NCBI GenBank assembly: GCA_036275365.1 | Contig: DASUDX010000029.1 | Span: 1-39,071, forward strand | Direction: 5' to 3' | From: DASUDX01 sp036275365 | Lineage (GTDB): Bacteria; Pseudomonadota; Gammaproteobacteria; Nevskiales; Nevskiaceae | DNA length: 39,071 bases | Shown: positions 10,201 to 17,173 of the stretch, in pieces | How positions within the stretch are numbered: the stretch's first letter is position 1 | How the letters are laid out: every line of letters begins with the position of its first letter | Program-made: the position numbers and the translations under genes | Notes under the pieces: generated by a model | Database searches by the model: none | Told to the model about the DNA's origin: nothing | The model's input: the letters and a program-made list of their open reading frames with translations, nothing else

Positions 10201-10326
10201 GCCGTGGTGTCGGGCGGCATGGTGATCGGCACCGGCTTCACCTGGTTCCTGATGCCCGCCCTGCTGCGCCTCGGCCGTCCGCGTTCGCGCGAGAGCGCCG
10301 CCTCCCTTCCCGCGTTTGGAAAATGA
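7237..10326 (+). CDS. RND-family efflux transporter, inner-membrane pump
   Basis: A 1029-residue RND permease of the hydrophobe/amphiphile efflux (AcrB/MdtB-like) type. It has the usual duplicated plan: TM1 (about 12-30), a first porter/docking loop (about 35-335), TM2-6 with TM7 near 525, a second loop (about 545-850) and TM8-12 (about 855-1015). The TM4 proton-relay site reads GIVLDAALIVQGN: Asp405 is present but the usual second aspartate is Ala406. In TM10 the lysine position is Val924 (GLVVNAAILLVDQ). Many HAE1 relatives lack that lysine. The pump gene precedes its adaptor, the reverse of the acrAB order, and shares an ATGA stop/start with it. No outer-membrane factor is encoded nearby. 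The substrate cannot be inferred. Confidence 0.93.
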   Translation: MRLTEFSASNPAAIAAGSLIVLLFGVLALLRLPIQLLPDTQQPQLFINAQWREAAPSEVEEALIEPIEEAMRGLPGMTDLRSESNRGGGGVNLSFQIGTDMTRVMLDVVARLNTLPPLPPDAEEPQVFGGGNWQGQNAGSLLVRPLPGNPVADMGATYQQLMEEVVEPRLARVPGVSRVNLEGGRPREVQIRFDPHRLAALGLTPQQLASTVIAARDSSAGFVDIGRRRFTVRFTGREPVAELGELVVAWNEDRPLYLRDVADIQVGFMDANWFSYRNGVPGYYITLNRTSDSNTVAVIEGVKQAIEELNAGELAAEQLVMDLSWDASIYVKRAIAFVEESLLVGILLAIGGLWFFLRGPRALLVIAASIPLSLFFAVITLQLLGRTLNVISLAGLAFSTGIVLDAALIVQGNILRYVQQGENAWQATLHGAQEVMPALLASMLTSVAIFLPVLFMEGLEGQLFQDLAITMSVSHAASLLVAMTLIPAANRWALARPIAEDQHAHWWAALTALALRATATPVRRLLWLLLLIPGSVLFTVALAPPVDYLPVAQTDNVWGNFRLPPGGNLATAKEELAPVVIERLRPHLEGRAEPAIKYYNFSGWPGGGGGVVVAYAADPRQTEAVVQLLRSQILAGLPDVRAFASQGSLLNVDGNNARAIQMLFQGADLEGLMRAAAVAVEEIPKVIPDTFVQPFPALEFNEPELQLAPDEWRLSRSGLNRESFGRSLRAYTGGLWAGEYFDGNERLDIIVKSEAWHSPEALAELPLATPGAGVQTVGELARIRQTVGPSQLVRVDGRRTVGVFFEPPPDLSLDEAIQRLQATVEPKVRAVLPAGAQLAYDGTANDLQAALEAMAENFLLALLILFALMAALFRSIWDSALVMLVIPVSVAGGIAALRLIGLFDFQALDLLTMIGFIILLGLVVNAAILLVDQARAREQAGADRETAIREALLTRARPIVLSTLTAVLGMAPLIFLPGLGAEIYRGLAAVVSGGMVIGTGFTWFLMPALLRLGRPRSRESAASLPAFGK

Positions 10327-11417
10327 TCATGTTCCGTTCCCTCCCGTGGTTCCGTCTCGGTCTGGGCCTCGCCCTGGTCAGCCCCGCCCTGCTTGCCCAG
10401 GAGCGTCCGCCGGCGCCGGTGGAGGTGACCCGCGCCCAGCAGGTGAGCCTCGCGCCCAGCGTCACCGCCAGCGGCCAGGTGCAGGCCCGCACCGGGGCCG
10501 AGCTGGCGGCCGGCGTGGCCGGCCGGCTGGCCTGGGTCGCCGAGCCCGGCAGCGAGGTGGCGCGGGGCGCGGTGGTGGCGCGGATGGATGTCGACGAGAT
10601 CCGCCTGCAGCGGCTCGAGCAGGCGGCGCGCCTGACCCGCGCCGAGGTCGCCCTCAAGCAGGCGGCGCGCGAGCTCGAGCGGCTGGAAGCCTCGGGCAGC
10701 GCGGTGAGCCGCTTCCAGCTCGACCAGGCGCGCAATGCCCGCGACCTGGCCGAGGCCGATCGCGAGATCGCCCGCGCGGCGCTGTCGCAGACCGACGAGC
10801 GCCTCTCGCGCACCGAGTTGCGCGCCCCGTTTGCCGGGGTGGTGTCCGAGCGGCTCAAGCGCGAGGGCGAGGAAGTGGCGCGCGGCGAGGCCCTGCTGCG
10901 TCTGCAGGATGCCGGCCAGCTGGAGATCCGCCTGTTCCTGCCGCTGCGCCATGTGCGGGCGATCCAGGCCGGCAGCCCGGTCAAGGTCGAGGCCGAGGAC
11001 GGCCGCCGGCTGGCGGCGCGGGTGCGCACGGTGGTGCCGCTGGGCGATCTGCGCTCGCAGAGCTTCGAGGCCCTGATCGATGCCCCGCCGGGGCTGGTGG
11101 CCGGCAGCAGCGTGCGGGTGGAACTGCCCCTGGCCTCGCCGGTGCAGACGCTGGCGGTGCCGCGTGATGCGGTGGTGATCCGCAACGACGGCCTGTCGGT
11201 CTATGTGGTCCGCGAGGGCAAGACGGTGAGCCGGGTGCCGGTGACCACCGGGGTGGCCGCCGGGCCCTGGGTGGCCATCCAGGGGGCGGTGAAGGCCGAT
11301 GACGCCGTGGTGGTCCGGGGCGCCGAGACGCTGCATGATGGCGACCCTGTCACCGTGATCGGAGCCCGCGACGAATGGACCACCGCCCAGCGACTCGACT
11401 CGCCCTCCTCGTCCTGA
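10323..11417 (+). CDS. RND efflux periplasmic adaptor (membrane fusion protein)
   Basis: A 364-residue adaptor that should link the RND pump to an outer-membrane channel. It has a signal or anchor sequence (about 1-26), a first lipoyl half and a short alpha-helical hairpin (about 95-155: AARLTRAEVALKQAARELER, then FQLDQARNARDLAEADREIA), the second lipoyl half (LSRTELRAPFAGVVSERLKR), and beta-barrel and membrane-proximal domains (about 195-350). The ATG at 10323 overlaps the pump stop codon; ATG 10329 is an equally possible start. No lipobox cysteine is present, so this is a signal-peptide or uncleaved-anchor type. The 3' end overlaps the SIMPL gene by 43 nt. Confidence 0.92.
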   Translation: MIMFRSLPWFRLGLGLALVSPALLAQERPPAPVEVTRAQQVSLAPSVTASGQVQARTGAELAAGVAGRLAWVAEPGSEVARGAVVARMDVDEIRLQRLEQAARLTRAEVALKQAARELERLEASGSAVSRFQLDQARNARDLAEADREIARAALSQTDERLSRTELRAPFAGVVSERLKREGEEVARGEALLRLQDAGQLEIRLFLPLRHVRAIQAGSPVKVEAEDGRRLAARVRTVVPLGDLRSQSFEALIDAPPGLVAGSSVRVELPLASPVQTLAVPRDAVVIRNDGLSVYVVREGKTVSRVPVTTGVAAGPWVAIQGAVKADDAVVVRGAETLHDGDPVTVIGARDEWTTAQRLDSPSSS

Positions 11418-12115
11418 CCCTGGGACTGGCGCCCGCCGCCGGCGCCCACGAGGCCGCGCCCGCCGAGACGCCGCGGCGGGTCAGCGTCAGCGCCCAGGGC
11501 GAGGTCGGGGTGGTGCCCGATCTGGCCCGGCTGGCGATCGGCGTCACCCATCTGGATGCCGATCTCAAGCTGGCCGAGAAGCGGGTCAATGACACCAGCC
11601 GCGCCCTGCTCGCCGAGCTCAGGAAGCTGGGGCTGGCCGAGGCCGACATCGGCAGCACCGGGATGAATGTGCAGCCGGAGTATGTCTGGGACGAGAAGAG
11701 CCGCAACAACCGGCTGGTCGGCTACCGGGTCAGCCGCGAGGTGGATCTGAAGATCCGCGATCTCGGCCGCCTCGGCGATGTGCTGCTGGCCGCCACCCGG
11801 GTCGGCATCAACCAGGTGCAGCCGCCACAGCTGGAGTCCTCGCGGGCTGCCGAGCTCAAGCGCGAGGCCCTGGCCGCAGCCGCGGCCGAGGCCCAGCGCA
11901 AGGCCGAGGTGCTGGCGCGCACCCTCGGGGTGAAGCTGGGCCCGGTGCGCAGCCTCAGCGCCAACGACCACGAGCCCGGCCCGGTGCCGAAGATGATGGT
12001 GCGGGCGATGGCCGCCGAGGCGAGCTTCGACAGCGGCAACCAGGAAATGGGCGTGAGCAGCGGCGAGATCCGCTACCGCGCCTCGGTGCAGGCCGAGTTC
12101 GATCTGCTGCCCTGA
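11375..12115 (+). CDS. Exported SIMPL-domain (DUF541) protein
   Basis: A 246-residue periplasmic protein with a signal peptide (about 1-24, ending AAGAHEA) followed by a SIMPL/DUF541 domain (about 33-245). Typical features are the opening RVSVSAQGEVGVVPDLARLAIGV, the helix KLAEKRVNDTSRALLAELRKLGL, GSTGMNVQPEYVW, and the helix AAAAAEAQRKAEVLARTLG. Members resemble oxidative-stress defence protein YggE and the eukaryotic IRAK1-binding SIMPL protein; the function is poorly defined. ATG 11375 is inside the adaptor gene (43-nt overlap) with GGAG at 11361-11364, and it is the only start that retains the signal peptide. Co-transcription with the RND genes suggests an envelope role. Confidence 0.9.
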   Translation: MDHRPATRLALLVLTLGLAPAAGAHEAAPAETPRRVSVSAQGEVGVVPDLARLAIGVTHLDADLKLAEKRVNDTSRALLAELRKLGLAEADIGSTGMNVQPEYVWDEKSRNNRLVGYRVSREVDLKIRDLGRLGDVLLAATRVGINQVQPPQLESSRAAELKREALAAAAAEAQRKAEVLARTLGVKLGPVRSLSANDHEPGPVPKMMVRAMAAEASFDSGNQEMGVSSGEIRYRASVQAEFDLLP

Positions 12116-12134
12116 TCCCGTCCGGGAGGCCCTG

Positions 12135-12737
12135 ATGATGCGTATCCCTTGCTGGAGCCTGGTCCTCGCCGCGGGGCTCGCGGCCTGCGAGCCGGCCACG
12201 CCACCCGCCGCCGCGCCATCCGCCGCGCAGCCCGCGCCGGTGGCACCGGTGGCGGCCGCGGCGACCGCCGCGGTGAGCTATCGCAGCGAGCTGGCGTTTG
12301 CCGATCTCGACTTCGAGATCGAGACGCTCGGCGACGGCGAGCAGCGCCAGCTGCAGATCCGTACCCGCCGTGGCGGCGCCGAGGCCGGGCGGCATCAGCA
12401 GGCGCTGGAGGGCCGGCTGCGCGAGGTGCGCGCCGCCGATCTCGACGCCAATGGCCAGCCCGAGCTGCTGCTGGTGGTGGAAGGGGCCGAGGCGGCCAGC
12501 GATTTCTTTGCGCTGGCCTGGCGCGACGGGGTGTTTCTCGAGCAGCGCCTGCCCGAGCCGACGGTGGAGCAGCTGGAAGGCGCCGCCGGGCTCGACGCCT
12601 ATGCCCTGCTGGCCGACCAGGTGCACCGGCAGATCCCGCTCGAGGACGGCCAGCTGCGCGAGCTGCGCTATCGCTACCAGGCGGATCGGGGCTTCTATGC
12701 CGATGGCGCCGTCGAGCGTGCCGCGGCGCCGGGCTAG
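12135..12737 (+). CDS. Putative lipoprotein of unknown function
   Basis: A 200-residue protein starting MMRIPCWSLVLAAGLAAC; the LAAC lipobox (cysteine 18) predicts lipid modification and attachment to the inner or outer membrane. An alanine/proline-rich linker (about 19-46) is followed by a domain of about 150 residues with alternating strands and acidic residues (ELAFADLDFEIETLGDGEQ, RAADLDANGQPELLLVVEG). The latter resembles FG-GAP/VCBS-like calcium loops, but the match is weak. No family is recognised. It lies 19 nt after the SIMPL gene with GGGAGG at 12124-12129 and is probably the last gene of the RND operon. Confidence 0.8.
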   Translation: MMRIPCWSLVLAAGLAACEPATPPAAAPSAAQPAPVAPVAAAATAAVSYRSELAFADLDFEIETLGDGEQRQLQIRTRRGGAEAGRHQQALEGRLREVRAADLDANGQPELLLVVEGAEAASDFFALAWRDGVFLEQRLPEPTVEQLEGAAGLDAYALLADQVHRQIPLEDGQLRELRYRYQADRGFYADGAVERAAAPG

Positions 12738-12752
12738 CGGCCTCGGCCGCGG

Positions 12753-12782
12753 GTGACCGGCCGCCGCCACCGATGCCATAAT
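12753..12782 (+). promoter_or_regulatory. Candidate purE promoter
   Basis: GTGACC (12753-12758), an 18-nt spacer and CATAAT (12777-12782) form a plausible sigma-70 promoter about 30 nt upstream of the purE GTG. No PurR-like operator was recognised. Confidence 0.4.
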
Positions 12783-12811
12783 CCGCGCTTGTCTCCGTCG
12801 CTTCCCGCCGC

Positions 12812-13336
12812 GTGAAGGCCAGTCCCGCATCCGCCCGCCGTCGCTCCCAGGCCCCCGTGGTCGGCGTGATCATGGGCTCGAAAAGCGACTGGGAGACCAT
12901 GGCCGCCGCGGTGCAGGTGCTGGTCGATCTCAAGGTGCCGCACGAGGTGCGGGTGGTCTCCGCCCACCGCACACCGGATCTGCTGTTCGAATACGCCGGG
13001 ACCGCCGCCGCGCGCGGGCTGAAGGTGATCATCGCCGGCGCCGGTGGCGCCGCCCATCTGCCCGGCATGTGCGCGGCCAAGACCCGTCTGCCGGTGCTCG
13101 GCGTGCCGGTGCAGTCGAAGGCGCTCAACGGTCTCGATTCCCTGCTGTCGATCGTGCAGATGCCGGCCGGGGTGCCGGTGGCGACGCTGGCCATCGGCAA
13201 GGCCGGCGCCAGCAACGCCGGTCTGCTCGCCTGCTCGATCCTGGCCACCCAGGACGCCGCGCTGGCGCGCCGCCTCGATGCCTTCCGCGCCGCCCAGACC
13301 CAGAAGGTGCTGGACGATCCCAGCCCGAGCCTCTGA
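12812..13336 (+). CDS. purE: N5-carboxyaminoimidazole ribonucleotide mutase (class I PurE)
   Basis: Purine biosynthesis enzyme that converts N5-CAIR into CAIR. The 174-residue protein starts at a GTG with a short basic extension, then shows the PurE core: VGVIMGSKSDWETM (substrate phosphate loop), VVSAHRTPDLLFEY with the catalytic histidine, IIAGAGGAAHLPGM, PVLGVPVQSKALNGLDSLLS and IGKAGASNAGLLA. Together with the PurK gene 16 nt downstream, this marks the bacterial two-step route (PurK then PurE), in contrast to class II PurE, which uses CO2 directly. Confidence 0.97.
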   Translation: MKASPASARRRSQAPVVGVIMGSKSDWETMAAAVQVLVDLKVPHEVRVVSAHRTPDLLFEYAGTAAARGLKVIIAGAGGAAHLPGMCAAKTRLPVLGVPVQSKALNGLDSLLSIVQMPAGVPVATLAIGKAGASNAGLLACSILATQDAALARRLDAFRAAQTQKVLDDPSPSL

Positions 13337-13352
13337 CACCGGATCGTCACGG

Positions 13353-14441
13353 GTGAAGATCGGCATTCTTGGCGCCGGCCAGCTCGGCCGCATGCTCGCC
13401 CTCGCCGGCAAGCCCCTGGGGCTGGACTGCGTGTTCCTCGACCCGGCCGAGGAGGCCTGTGCGGCCAGCCTCGGCACCCATCTGCGCGCGGCCTATGAGG
13501 ACCCGGTGGCGCTGCAGGCCCTGTGCGCGCAGAGCGAGTGCATCACCTTCGAGTTCGAGAATGTGCCGGGCACGGTGCTGGCCCAGCTGGCGGCACAGCG
13601 GCCGACCTATCCGCCGGCGCTGGCGCTGACCACCGGCCAGGACCGCCTGCTGGAAAAGCGTCTGTTCGACCAGCTCGGCATCCCGGTGCCGCGCTACCTG
13701 CCGGTGGCGAGCCGCGAAGCCCTGGGCCTGGCGGCGCGCAGCCTCGGCTTTCCCTGCGTGCTCAAGACCCGCCGGCTCGGCTACGACGGCAAGGGCCAGG
13801 CCCTGCTCAGGAGCGAGGCCGATCTCGACGGCGCCTGGGCCCGGCTGGGCCAGTCGGCGCTGATCCTGGAGAGCTTCGTCGCCTTCCAGCGCGAGCTGTC
13901 CTGCCTCGCGGTGCGCGGGCGCGAGGGGGAGCTGCGCTTCTATCCGGTGGTCGAGAACCAGCACCGCGAAGGCATTCTGCGTCGCTCGATCCCGCAGGCG
14001 GATGACCCGCTGCAGGCCGAGGCCGAGGACTACACCCGCCGCGTGGCGGAGCATTTCGGCTATGTCGGGGTGCTGGCCTTCGAGTTCTTCGTCGCCGACG
14101 GGCGGCTGCTCGCCAACGAGATCGCCCCGCGGGTGCACAACTCCGGGCACTGGACCATCGAGGGCGCGGTCTGCTCGCAGTTCGAGAACCATCTGCGCGC
14201 GGTGGCCGGCCTGCCCCTGGGCGAAACCGCGCTGCGCGGCCCCTGCGCGATGCTCAATCTGATCGGCAGCGAGCCGCCCGCCGAGGCCCTGCTGGCGATT
14301 CCCGGCCTGCATCTGCATCGCTATGGCAAGGCGCCCAAGCCCGGGCGCAAGATCGGCCATCTGACCCTCACCGCCGGCGAGGCCGCAGCGCTCGCCCCGC
14401 GGCTGGCCGCGGCGCAAGCCCTGGTGGCGGCGAGCGGCTGA
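13353..14441 (+). CDS. purK: N5-carboxyaminoimidazole ribonucleotide synthase PurK
   Basis: ATP-grasp enzyme that makes N5-CAIR from AIR, bicarbonate and ATP, feeding PurE. The protein has 362 residues. The start is GTG 13353, giving VKIGILGAGQLGRMLALAG, the usual PurK N-terminus. Further marks are TFEFENVP, the ATP-grasp lid region (CVLKTRRLGYDGKGQ), VENQHREGILRRSIP and the C-terminal signature NEIAPRVHNSGHWTIEGA. The frame is open far upstream through purE, but homology begins only at this GTG. Co-transcribed with purE. Confidence 0.97.
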   Translation: MKIGILGAGQLGRMLALAGKPLGLDCVFLDPAEEACAASLGTHLRAAYEDPVALQALCAQSECITFEFENVPGTVLAQLAAQRPTYPPALALTTGQDRLLEKRLFDQLGIPVPRYLPVASREALGLAARSLGFPCVLKTRRLGYDGKGQALLRSEADLDGAWARLGQSALILESFVAFQRELSCLAVRGREGELRFYPVVENQHREGILRRSIPQADDPLQAEAEDYTRRVAEHFGYVGVLAFEFFVADGRLLANEIAPRVHNSGHWTIEGAVCSQFENHLRAVAGLPLGETALRGPCAMLNLIGSEPPAEALLAIPGLHLHRYGKAPKPGRKIGHLTLTAGEAAALAPRLAAAQALVAASG

Positions 14442-14574
14442 GCCGCGACCGCCCAGGGCCGTCCGGACGCCGCTGATCGGCGTGATCGGCCCGGCACCAC
14501 CCTTCGTCCCGCCGCCCTCCTGCCGGCCGTCCGCGCGGCCTAGGATCGCTACGCATCCTTCGGGAGATGAGGAC

Positions 14575-14757
14575 ATGACCCCGGTGGCGCTGCGCGGCAC
14601 GCTGACCCCTCTGCTGGTCGGGCTGTGTGCCCTGAGCCTGCTCGCGGCGGTCGCGGTGCTGGCCCGCAGCCTCTACCAGCGGCTTCCGCTTCCGAAGCCG
14701 GTTGCCGAGTCCGCCGCCCCGGCGGCGATCGCACCGGACACCGTCTCTCCCCCCTGA
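14575..14757 (+). CDS. Small single-span membrane protein
   Basis: A 60-residue protein with one hydrophobic segment (about 8-32, TLTPLLVGLCALSLLAAVAV) followed by RSLYQRLP and a proline/alanine-rich tail. The start ATG 14575 is preceded by GGGAG (14562-14566) at good spacing. A strong terminator begins at its stop codon. Both points argue that it is a real short gene. No family is recognised. It may have its own promoter (TAGGAT at 14541-14546) or be the tail of the purEK operon. Confidence 0.6.
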   Translation: MTPVALRGTLTPLLVGLCALSLLAAVAVLARSLYQRLPLPKPVAESAAPAAIAPDTVSPP

Positions 14758-14789
14758 CCGGGCTCGGCACTGCCGACCCGGTCTTTCTT
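14756..14789 (+). terminator. Intrinsic terminator after the small membrane protein gene
   Basis: GACCGGG (14756-14762) pairs with CCCGGTC (14777-14783). An inner stem, TCGG/CCGA, carries a CACTG loop, and the T-rich tail TTTCTT follows. The stem begins inside the TGA stop codon. Confidence 0.8.
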
Positions 14790-14900
14790 ATTCCCCGCCT
14801 GATTCCAGCCCCGCGCACCCCTGCGCGACCCCGGTCGGCTGTCGCTGCCAGAGGGCGGGCCTTGCGCCGGTGCCACCCCCGCGGGCGACCCCGCCCGGGC

Positions 14901-14934
14901 TTGACAGGTTAATTAATCGATCGGTAGATTAATT
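14901..14934 (+). promoter_or_regulatory. alkB promoter with overlapping palindromic operator
   Basis: A consensus TTGACA (14901-14906), an 18-nt spacer and TAGATT (14925-14930) form a strong sigma-70-type promoter. The spacer and -10 are covered by the perfect inverted repeat AATTAATC (14911-14918), N8, GATTAATT (14927-14934). This AT-rich block stands out in DNA of about 70% GC. Size and symmetry fit a TetR-family operator that would block the -10 element; no such regulator gene is in the window, so the regulator is inferred. Confidence 0.75.
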
Positions 14935-14980
14935 GCAGGGCCGGTTCACGGCCCGTCCTCTTGCCCTGGAGATCACCCGC

Positions 14981-16150
14981 ATGACGACTGCAACCCTGCC
15001 CGCCGCCGGGCTGTGGAGAGACAACAAGCGCTACTGGTGGCTGCTCGGTTCGGTGGCGGCCGCCTTCCCGCTGATCGGCTACGCCGGCCATCTGGCCTTC
15101 GGCGGGGTGCTCTGGTGGTGGTTCTCGCCGATCGTGGTCTATGCCGTGTTCCCCCTGCTCGACTATCTGGTGGGCGAGGACAACAGCAACCCGCCGGAGG
15201 AGCGGGTGGACAGCCTGATGAAGGAGGGCTACTACCGGCTGGCGGTGATGCTGGCGATCCCGGTTCAGCTGACCACCTTCGTCTGGGGCAGCTGGATGTG
15301 GGTGCACGGCGGCCTTGGCGGCTGGGAGCTGGCCGGGCTGCTGCTGTCGGTGGGCATGGTCTCGGGCCTCGCCATCAACACCGCCCACGAGCTCGGTCAT
15401 CAGACCGATCCGCTGGAGCGCTTCCTGGCCAAGCTCTCCCTCGCGCCCGGTGCCTACGGACACTTCTATGTGGAGCACAACCGCGGCCACCACATCCGGG
15501 TGGCGACGCCGGAGGATCCGGCCACCTCGCGCTTCGGCGAGAGCTTCTACGAGTTCTTCCCGCGCTGCGTGATCGGCAGCTTCAGGAGCGCCTGGCAGAT
15601 CGAGCAGCGGCGCCTGCAGCGCGAGGGCAAGAGCGTCTGGCACTGGTCCAATGACAATCTGCAGGCCTGGGCGATGACCGTGGCGATCTGGGGCGGCCTG
15701 CTGGCCTGGCTGGGCTGGACGGTGCTGCCCTTCCTGGTGCTGCAGGCGGTCTACGGGGGCAGCCTGCTGGAAGTGGTGAACTATCTGGAGCACTACGGCC
15801 TGTGCCGGCAGAAGAAGGCCGACGGCCGCTACGAGCGCTGCCAGCCGCATCACTCCTGGAACAGCAACCACGTCATCACCAACGTCTTCCTCTACCACCT
15901 GCAGCGGCACTCGGATCACCACGCCAACCCCACCCGCTCCTACCAGGCGCTGCGTGATTTCAGCGATGTTCCGCGCCTGCCCAGCGGCTACTCGGCGATG
16001 ATCCTGCTCGCCTACTTCCCGCCGCTGTGGTTCAAGGTGATGAACCCGCGGGTGGTCGCCCACTTCGGCGGCGATATGCGCCAGGCCAACATCAAGCCCT
16101 CGATCCGTGAGCAGGTGATCGCCCGCTACAGCCCCGCGGCGAGCGCGTAG
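14981..16150 (+). CDS. alkB: Alkane 1-monooxygenase (AlkB)
   Basis: Integral-membrane di-iron enzyme that hydroxylates n-alkanes at the terminal carbon, using electrons from rubredoxin. The protein has 389 residues with about six hydrophobic spans. All histidine boxes are present: HELGH (136-140), HNRGHH (166-171), EHYGL with His271, HHSWNSNH (290-297) and LQRHSDHHANP (His310, 313, 314). Spacing matches the Pseudomonas AlkB numbering to within two residues. ATG 14981 has GGAGA at 14968-14972; a TTG at 14933 would add residues from the operator and is unlikely. The rubredoxin gene follows, giving a complete alkane oxidation step except for rubredoxin reductase. Fatty-acid desaturase relatives share the fold, but the HSWNSNH and LEHYGL boxes point to AlkB. 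Confidence 0.97.
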   Translation: MTTATLPAAGLWRDNKRYWWLLGSVAAAFPLIGYAGHLAFGGVLWWWFSPIVVYAVFPLLDYLVGEDNSNPPEERVDSLMKEGYYRLAVMLAIPVQLTTFVWGSWMWVHGGLGGWELAGLLLSVGMVSGLAINTAHELGHQTDPLERFLAKLSLAPGAYGHFYVEHNRGHHIRVATPEDPATSRFGESFYEFFPRCVIGSFRSAWQIEQRRLQREGKSVWHWSNDNLQAWAMTVAIWGGLLAWLGWTVLPFLVLQAVYGGSLLEVVNYLEHYGLCRQKKADGRYERCQPHHSWNSNHVITNVFLYHLQRHSDHHANPTRSYQALRDFSDVPRLPSGYSAMILLAYFPPLWFKVMNPRVVAHFGGDMRQANIKPSIREQVIARYSPAASA

Positions 16151-16165
16151 AATCGCGCCTGCACA

Positions 16166-16197
16166 GGCGGTGCGTCCGCGCGGCGCACCGCCTTTTT
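16166..16197 (+). terminator. Terminator-like hairpin between alkB and rubredoxin
   Basis: A perfect 9-bp stem, GGCGGTGCG (16166-16174) and CGCACCGCC (16184-16192), carries a 9-nt loop and is followed by TTTTT (16193-16197). It should end or attenuate transcription 24 nt before the rubredoxin start. A TAGAAT element at 16148-16153 could place a transcription start just before the hairpin, in which case it would act as a leader hairpin for the rubredoxin operon. Confidence 0.8.
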
Positions 16198-16221
16198 GTT
16201 GTCCGACCGATGAGACTGGCG

Positions 16222-16386
16222 ATGAAGAAGTGGCGCTGCCTGGTGTGTGATTTCGTCTACGACGAGGCCAAGGGCCTGCCCGACGAGGGCATCGCGCCCG
16301 GAACCCGCTGGGAGGATGTGCCGGACTCCTGGACCTGCCCGGACTGCGGCGCCTCCAAGGCCGACTTCCAGATGGAAGAAGTCTGA
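16222..16386 (+). CDS. Rubredoxin (AlkG-type electron donor)
   Basis: A 54-residue rubredoxin beginning MKKWRCLVCDFVYDEAKG. Two CxxC pairs (CLVC near the N-terminus and CPDC in DSWTCPDCGASKADFQ) bind a single iron. It should carry electrons from a rubredoxin reductase to AlkB; the reductase is not in the window. The ATG at 16222 matches the usual family N-terminus; an in-frame ATG at 16210 would add four residues (MRLA) and neither has a strong ribosome-binding site. ppnP begins one base after the stop codon, so the gene heads a compact operon. Confidence 0.95.
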   Translation: MKKWRCLVCDFVYDEAKGLPDEGIAPGTRWEDVPDSWTCPDCGASKADFQMEEV

Positions 16387-16387
16387 G

Positions 16388-16699
16388 ATGAGCGAGTTCC
16401 GCAACGCCACGGTGGTGAAGAAGGCCAATGTCTACTTCGACGGCCGCTGCATCAGCCACACCGTGATCCTTGCCGACGGCAGCCGCAAGAGCGTGGGCGT
16501 GATCCTGCCCTCGCGGCTGACCTTCCGCACCGCGGCGGCCGAGGTGATGGAGCTGCTCGAAGGCCACTGCCGGGTCACCCTGGCCGGCGAGAGCCAGGCC
16601 CGCGACTACCGCGGCGGCGAGTCCTTCGCCGTACCGGCGGACTCGTCCTTCGACATCGAGACGCTGGACACCCTGCACTACGTCTGCCACTTCGGCTGA
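16388..16699 (+). CDS. ppnP: Pyrimidine/purine nucleoside phosphorylase PpnP (DUF1255)
   Basis: A 103-residue single-domain cupin of the PpnP family, which phosphorolyses several nucleosides to free base and ribose-1-phosphate in the cytoplasm. The family pattern is clear: NVYFDGRCISHTVILADGS, then VGVILPSRLTFRT, EVMELLEGHCRV, and ESFAVPADSSFDIETLD. It follows the rubredoxin gene by one base and precedes a DUF985 cupin by 12 nt. Its link to alkane oxidation is not obvious and may only reflect shared transcription. Confidence 0.9.
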   Translation: MSEFRNATVVKKANVYFDGRCISHTVILADGSRKSVGVILPSRLTFRTAAAEVMELLEGHCRVTLAGESQARDYRGGESFAVPADSSFDIETLDTLHYVCHFG

Positions 16700-16711
16700 G
16701 CGCGCGGCGCC

Positions 16712-17173
16712 ATGACCGGGACGGGGTGGATCGACCGGCTCGGCCTGCAGGCCCACCCGGAGGGCGGCTGGTTCCGGCGCCTCTACACCGACCCCCGTGA
16801 AGCCGGCGGCCGGCCCCTGGCCAGCAGCATCCACTATCTGCTGGCCGGTCCCCAGCGCCTCGGCCGCCTGCACCGCAACCGCTCGACCATCCTGCATTTC
16901 CTGCAGTCCGGCGGACCGGTCGAATACCTCCAGATCGAACCGGGCCAGGAACCGCGCCGGACCCGCCTGGCCTTCGACGGCGCGCTGTTCCTGAGCGTCC
17001 CCGGCGGGGTGTGGAAGGGCAGCCGCCTGCTCGACGGCGCGGAGCACGCGCTGGTCAGCGAGGTGGTGATTCCCGGCTTCGACTGGCAGGACCACGAGTA
17101 TCTCGACCCCACCGAGCTGGCCCGCTGGCGCGCCGCCTACGGCATCGCCCTGGCGCCCTGGGCCGGCGGATGA
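16712..17173 (+). CDS. DUF985 cupin-family protein
   Basis: A 153-residue protein with the full DUF985 (cupin_5) pattern: LQAHPEGGWFRRLYTDPRE, SSIHYLLAG, LHRNRSTILHFLQSGGPVEY, then PGGVWKGSRLL and SEVVIPGFDWQDHEYL. These are small beta-barrel cytoplasmic proteins; some relatives act on sugars or nucleotides, but the function of this one is unknown. The stop codon overlaps the acyltransferase start (ATGA at 17170-17173), indicating translational coupling. Confidence 0.88.
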   Translation: MTGTGWIDRLGLQAHPEGGWFRRLYTDPREAGGRPLASSIHYLLAGPQRLGRLHRNRSTILHFLQSGGPVEYLQIEPGQEPRRTRLAFDGALFLSVPGGVWKGSRLLDGAEHALVSEVVIPGFDWQDHEYLDPTELARWRAAYGIALAPWAGG

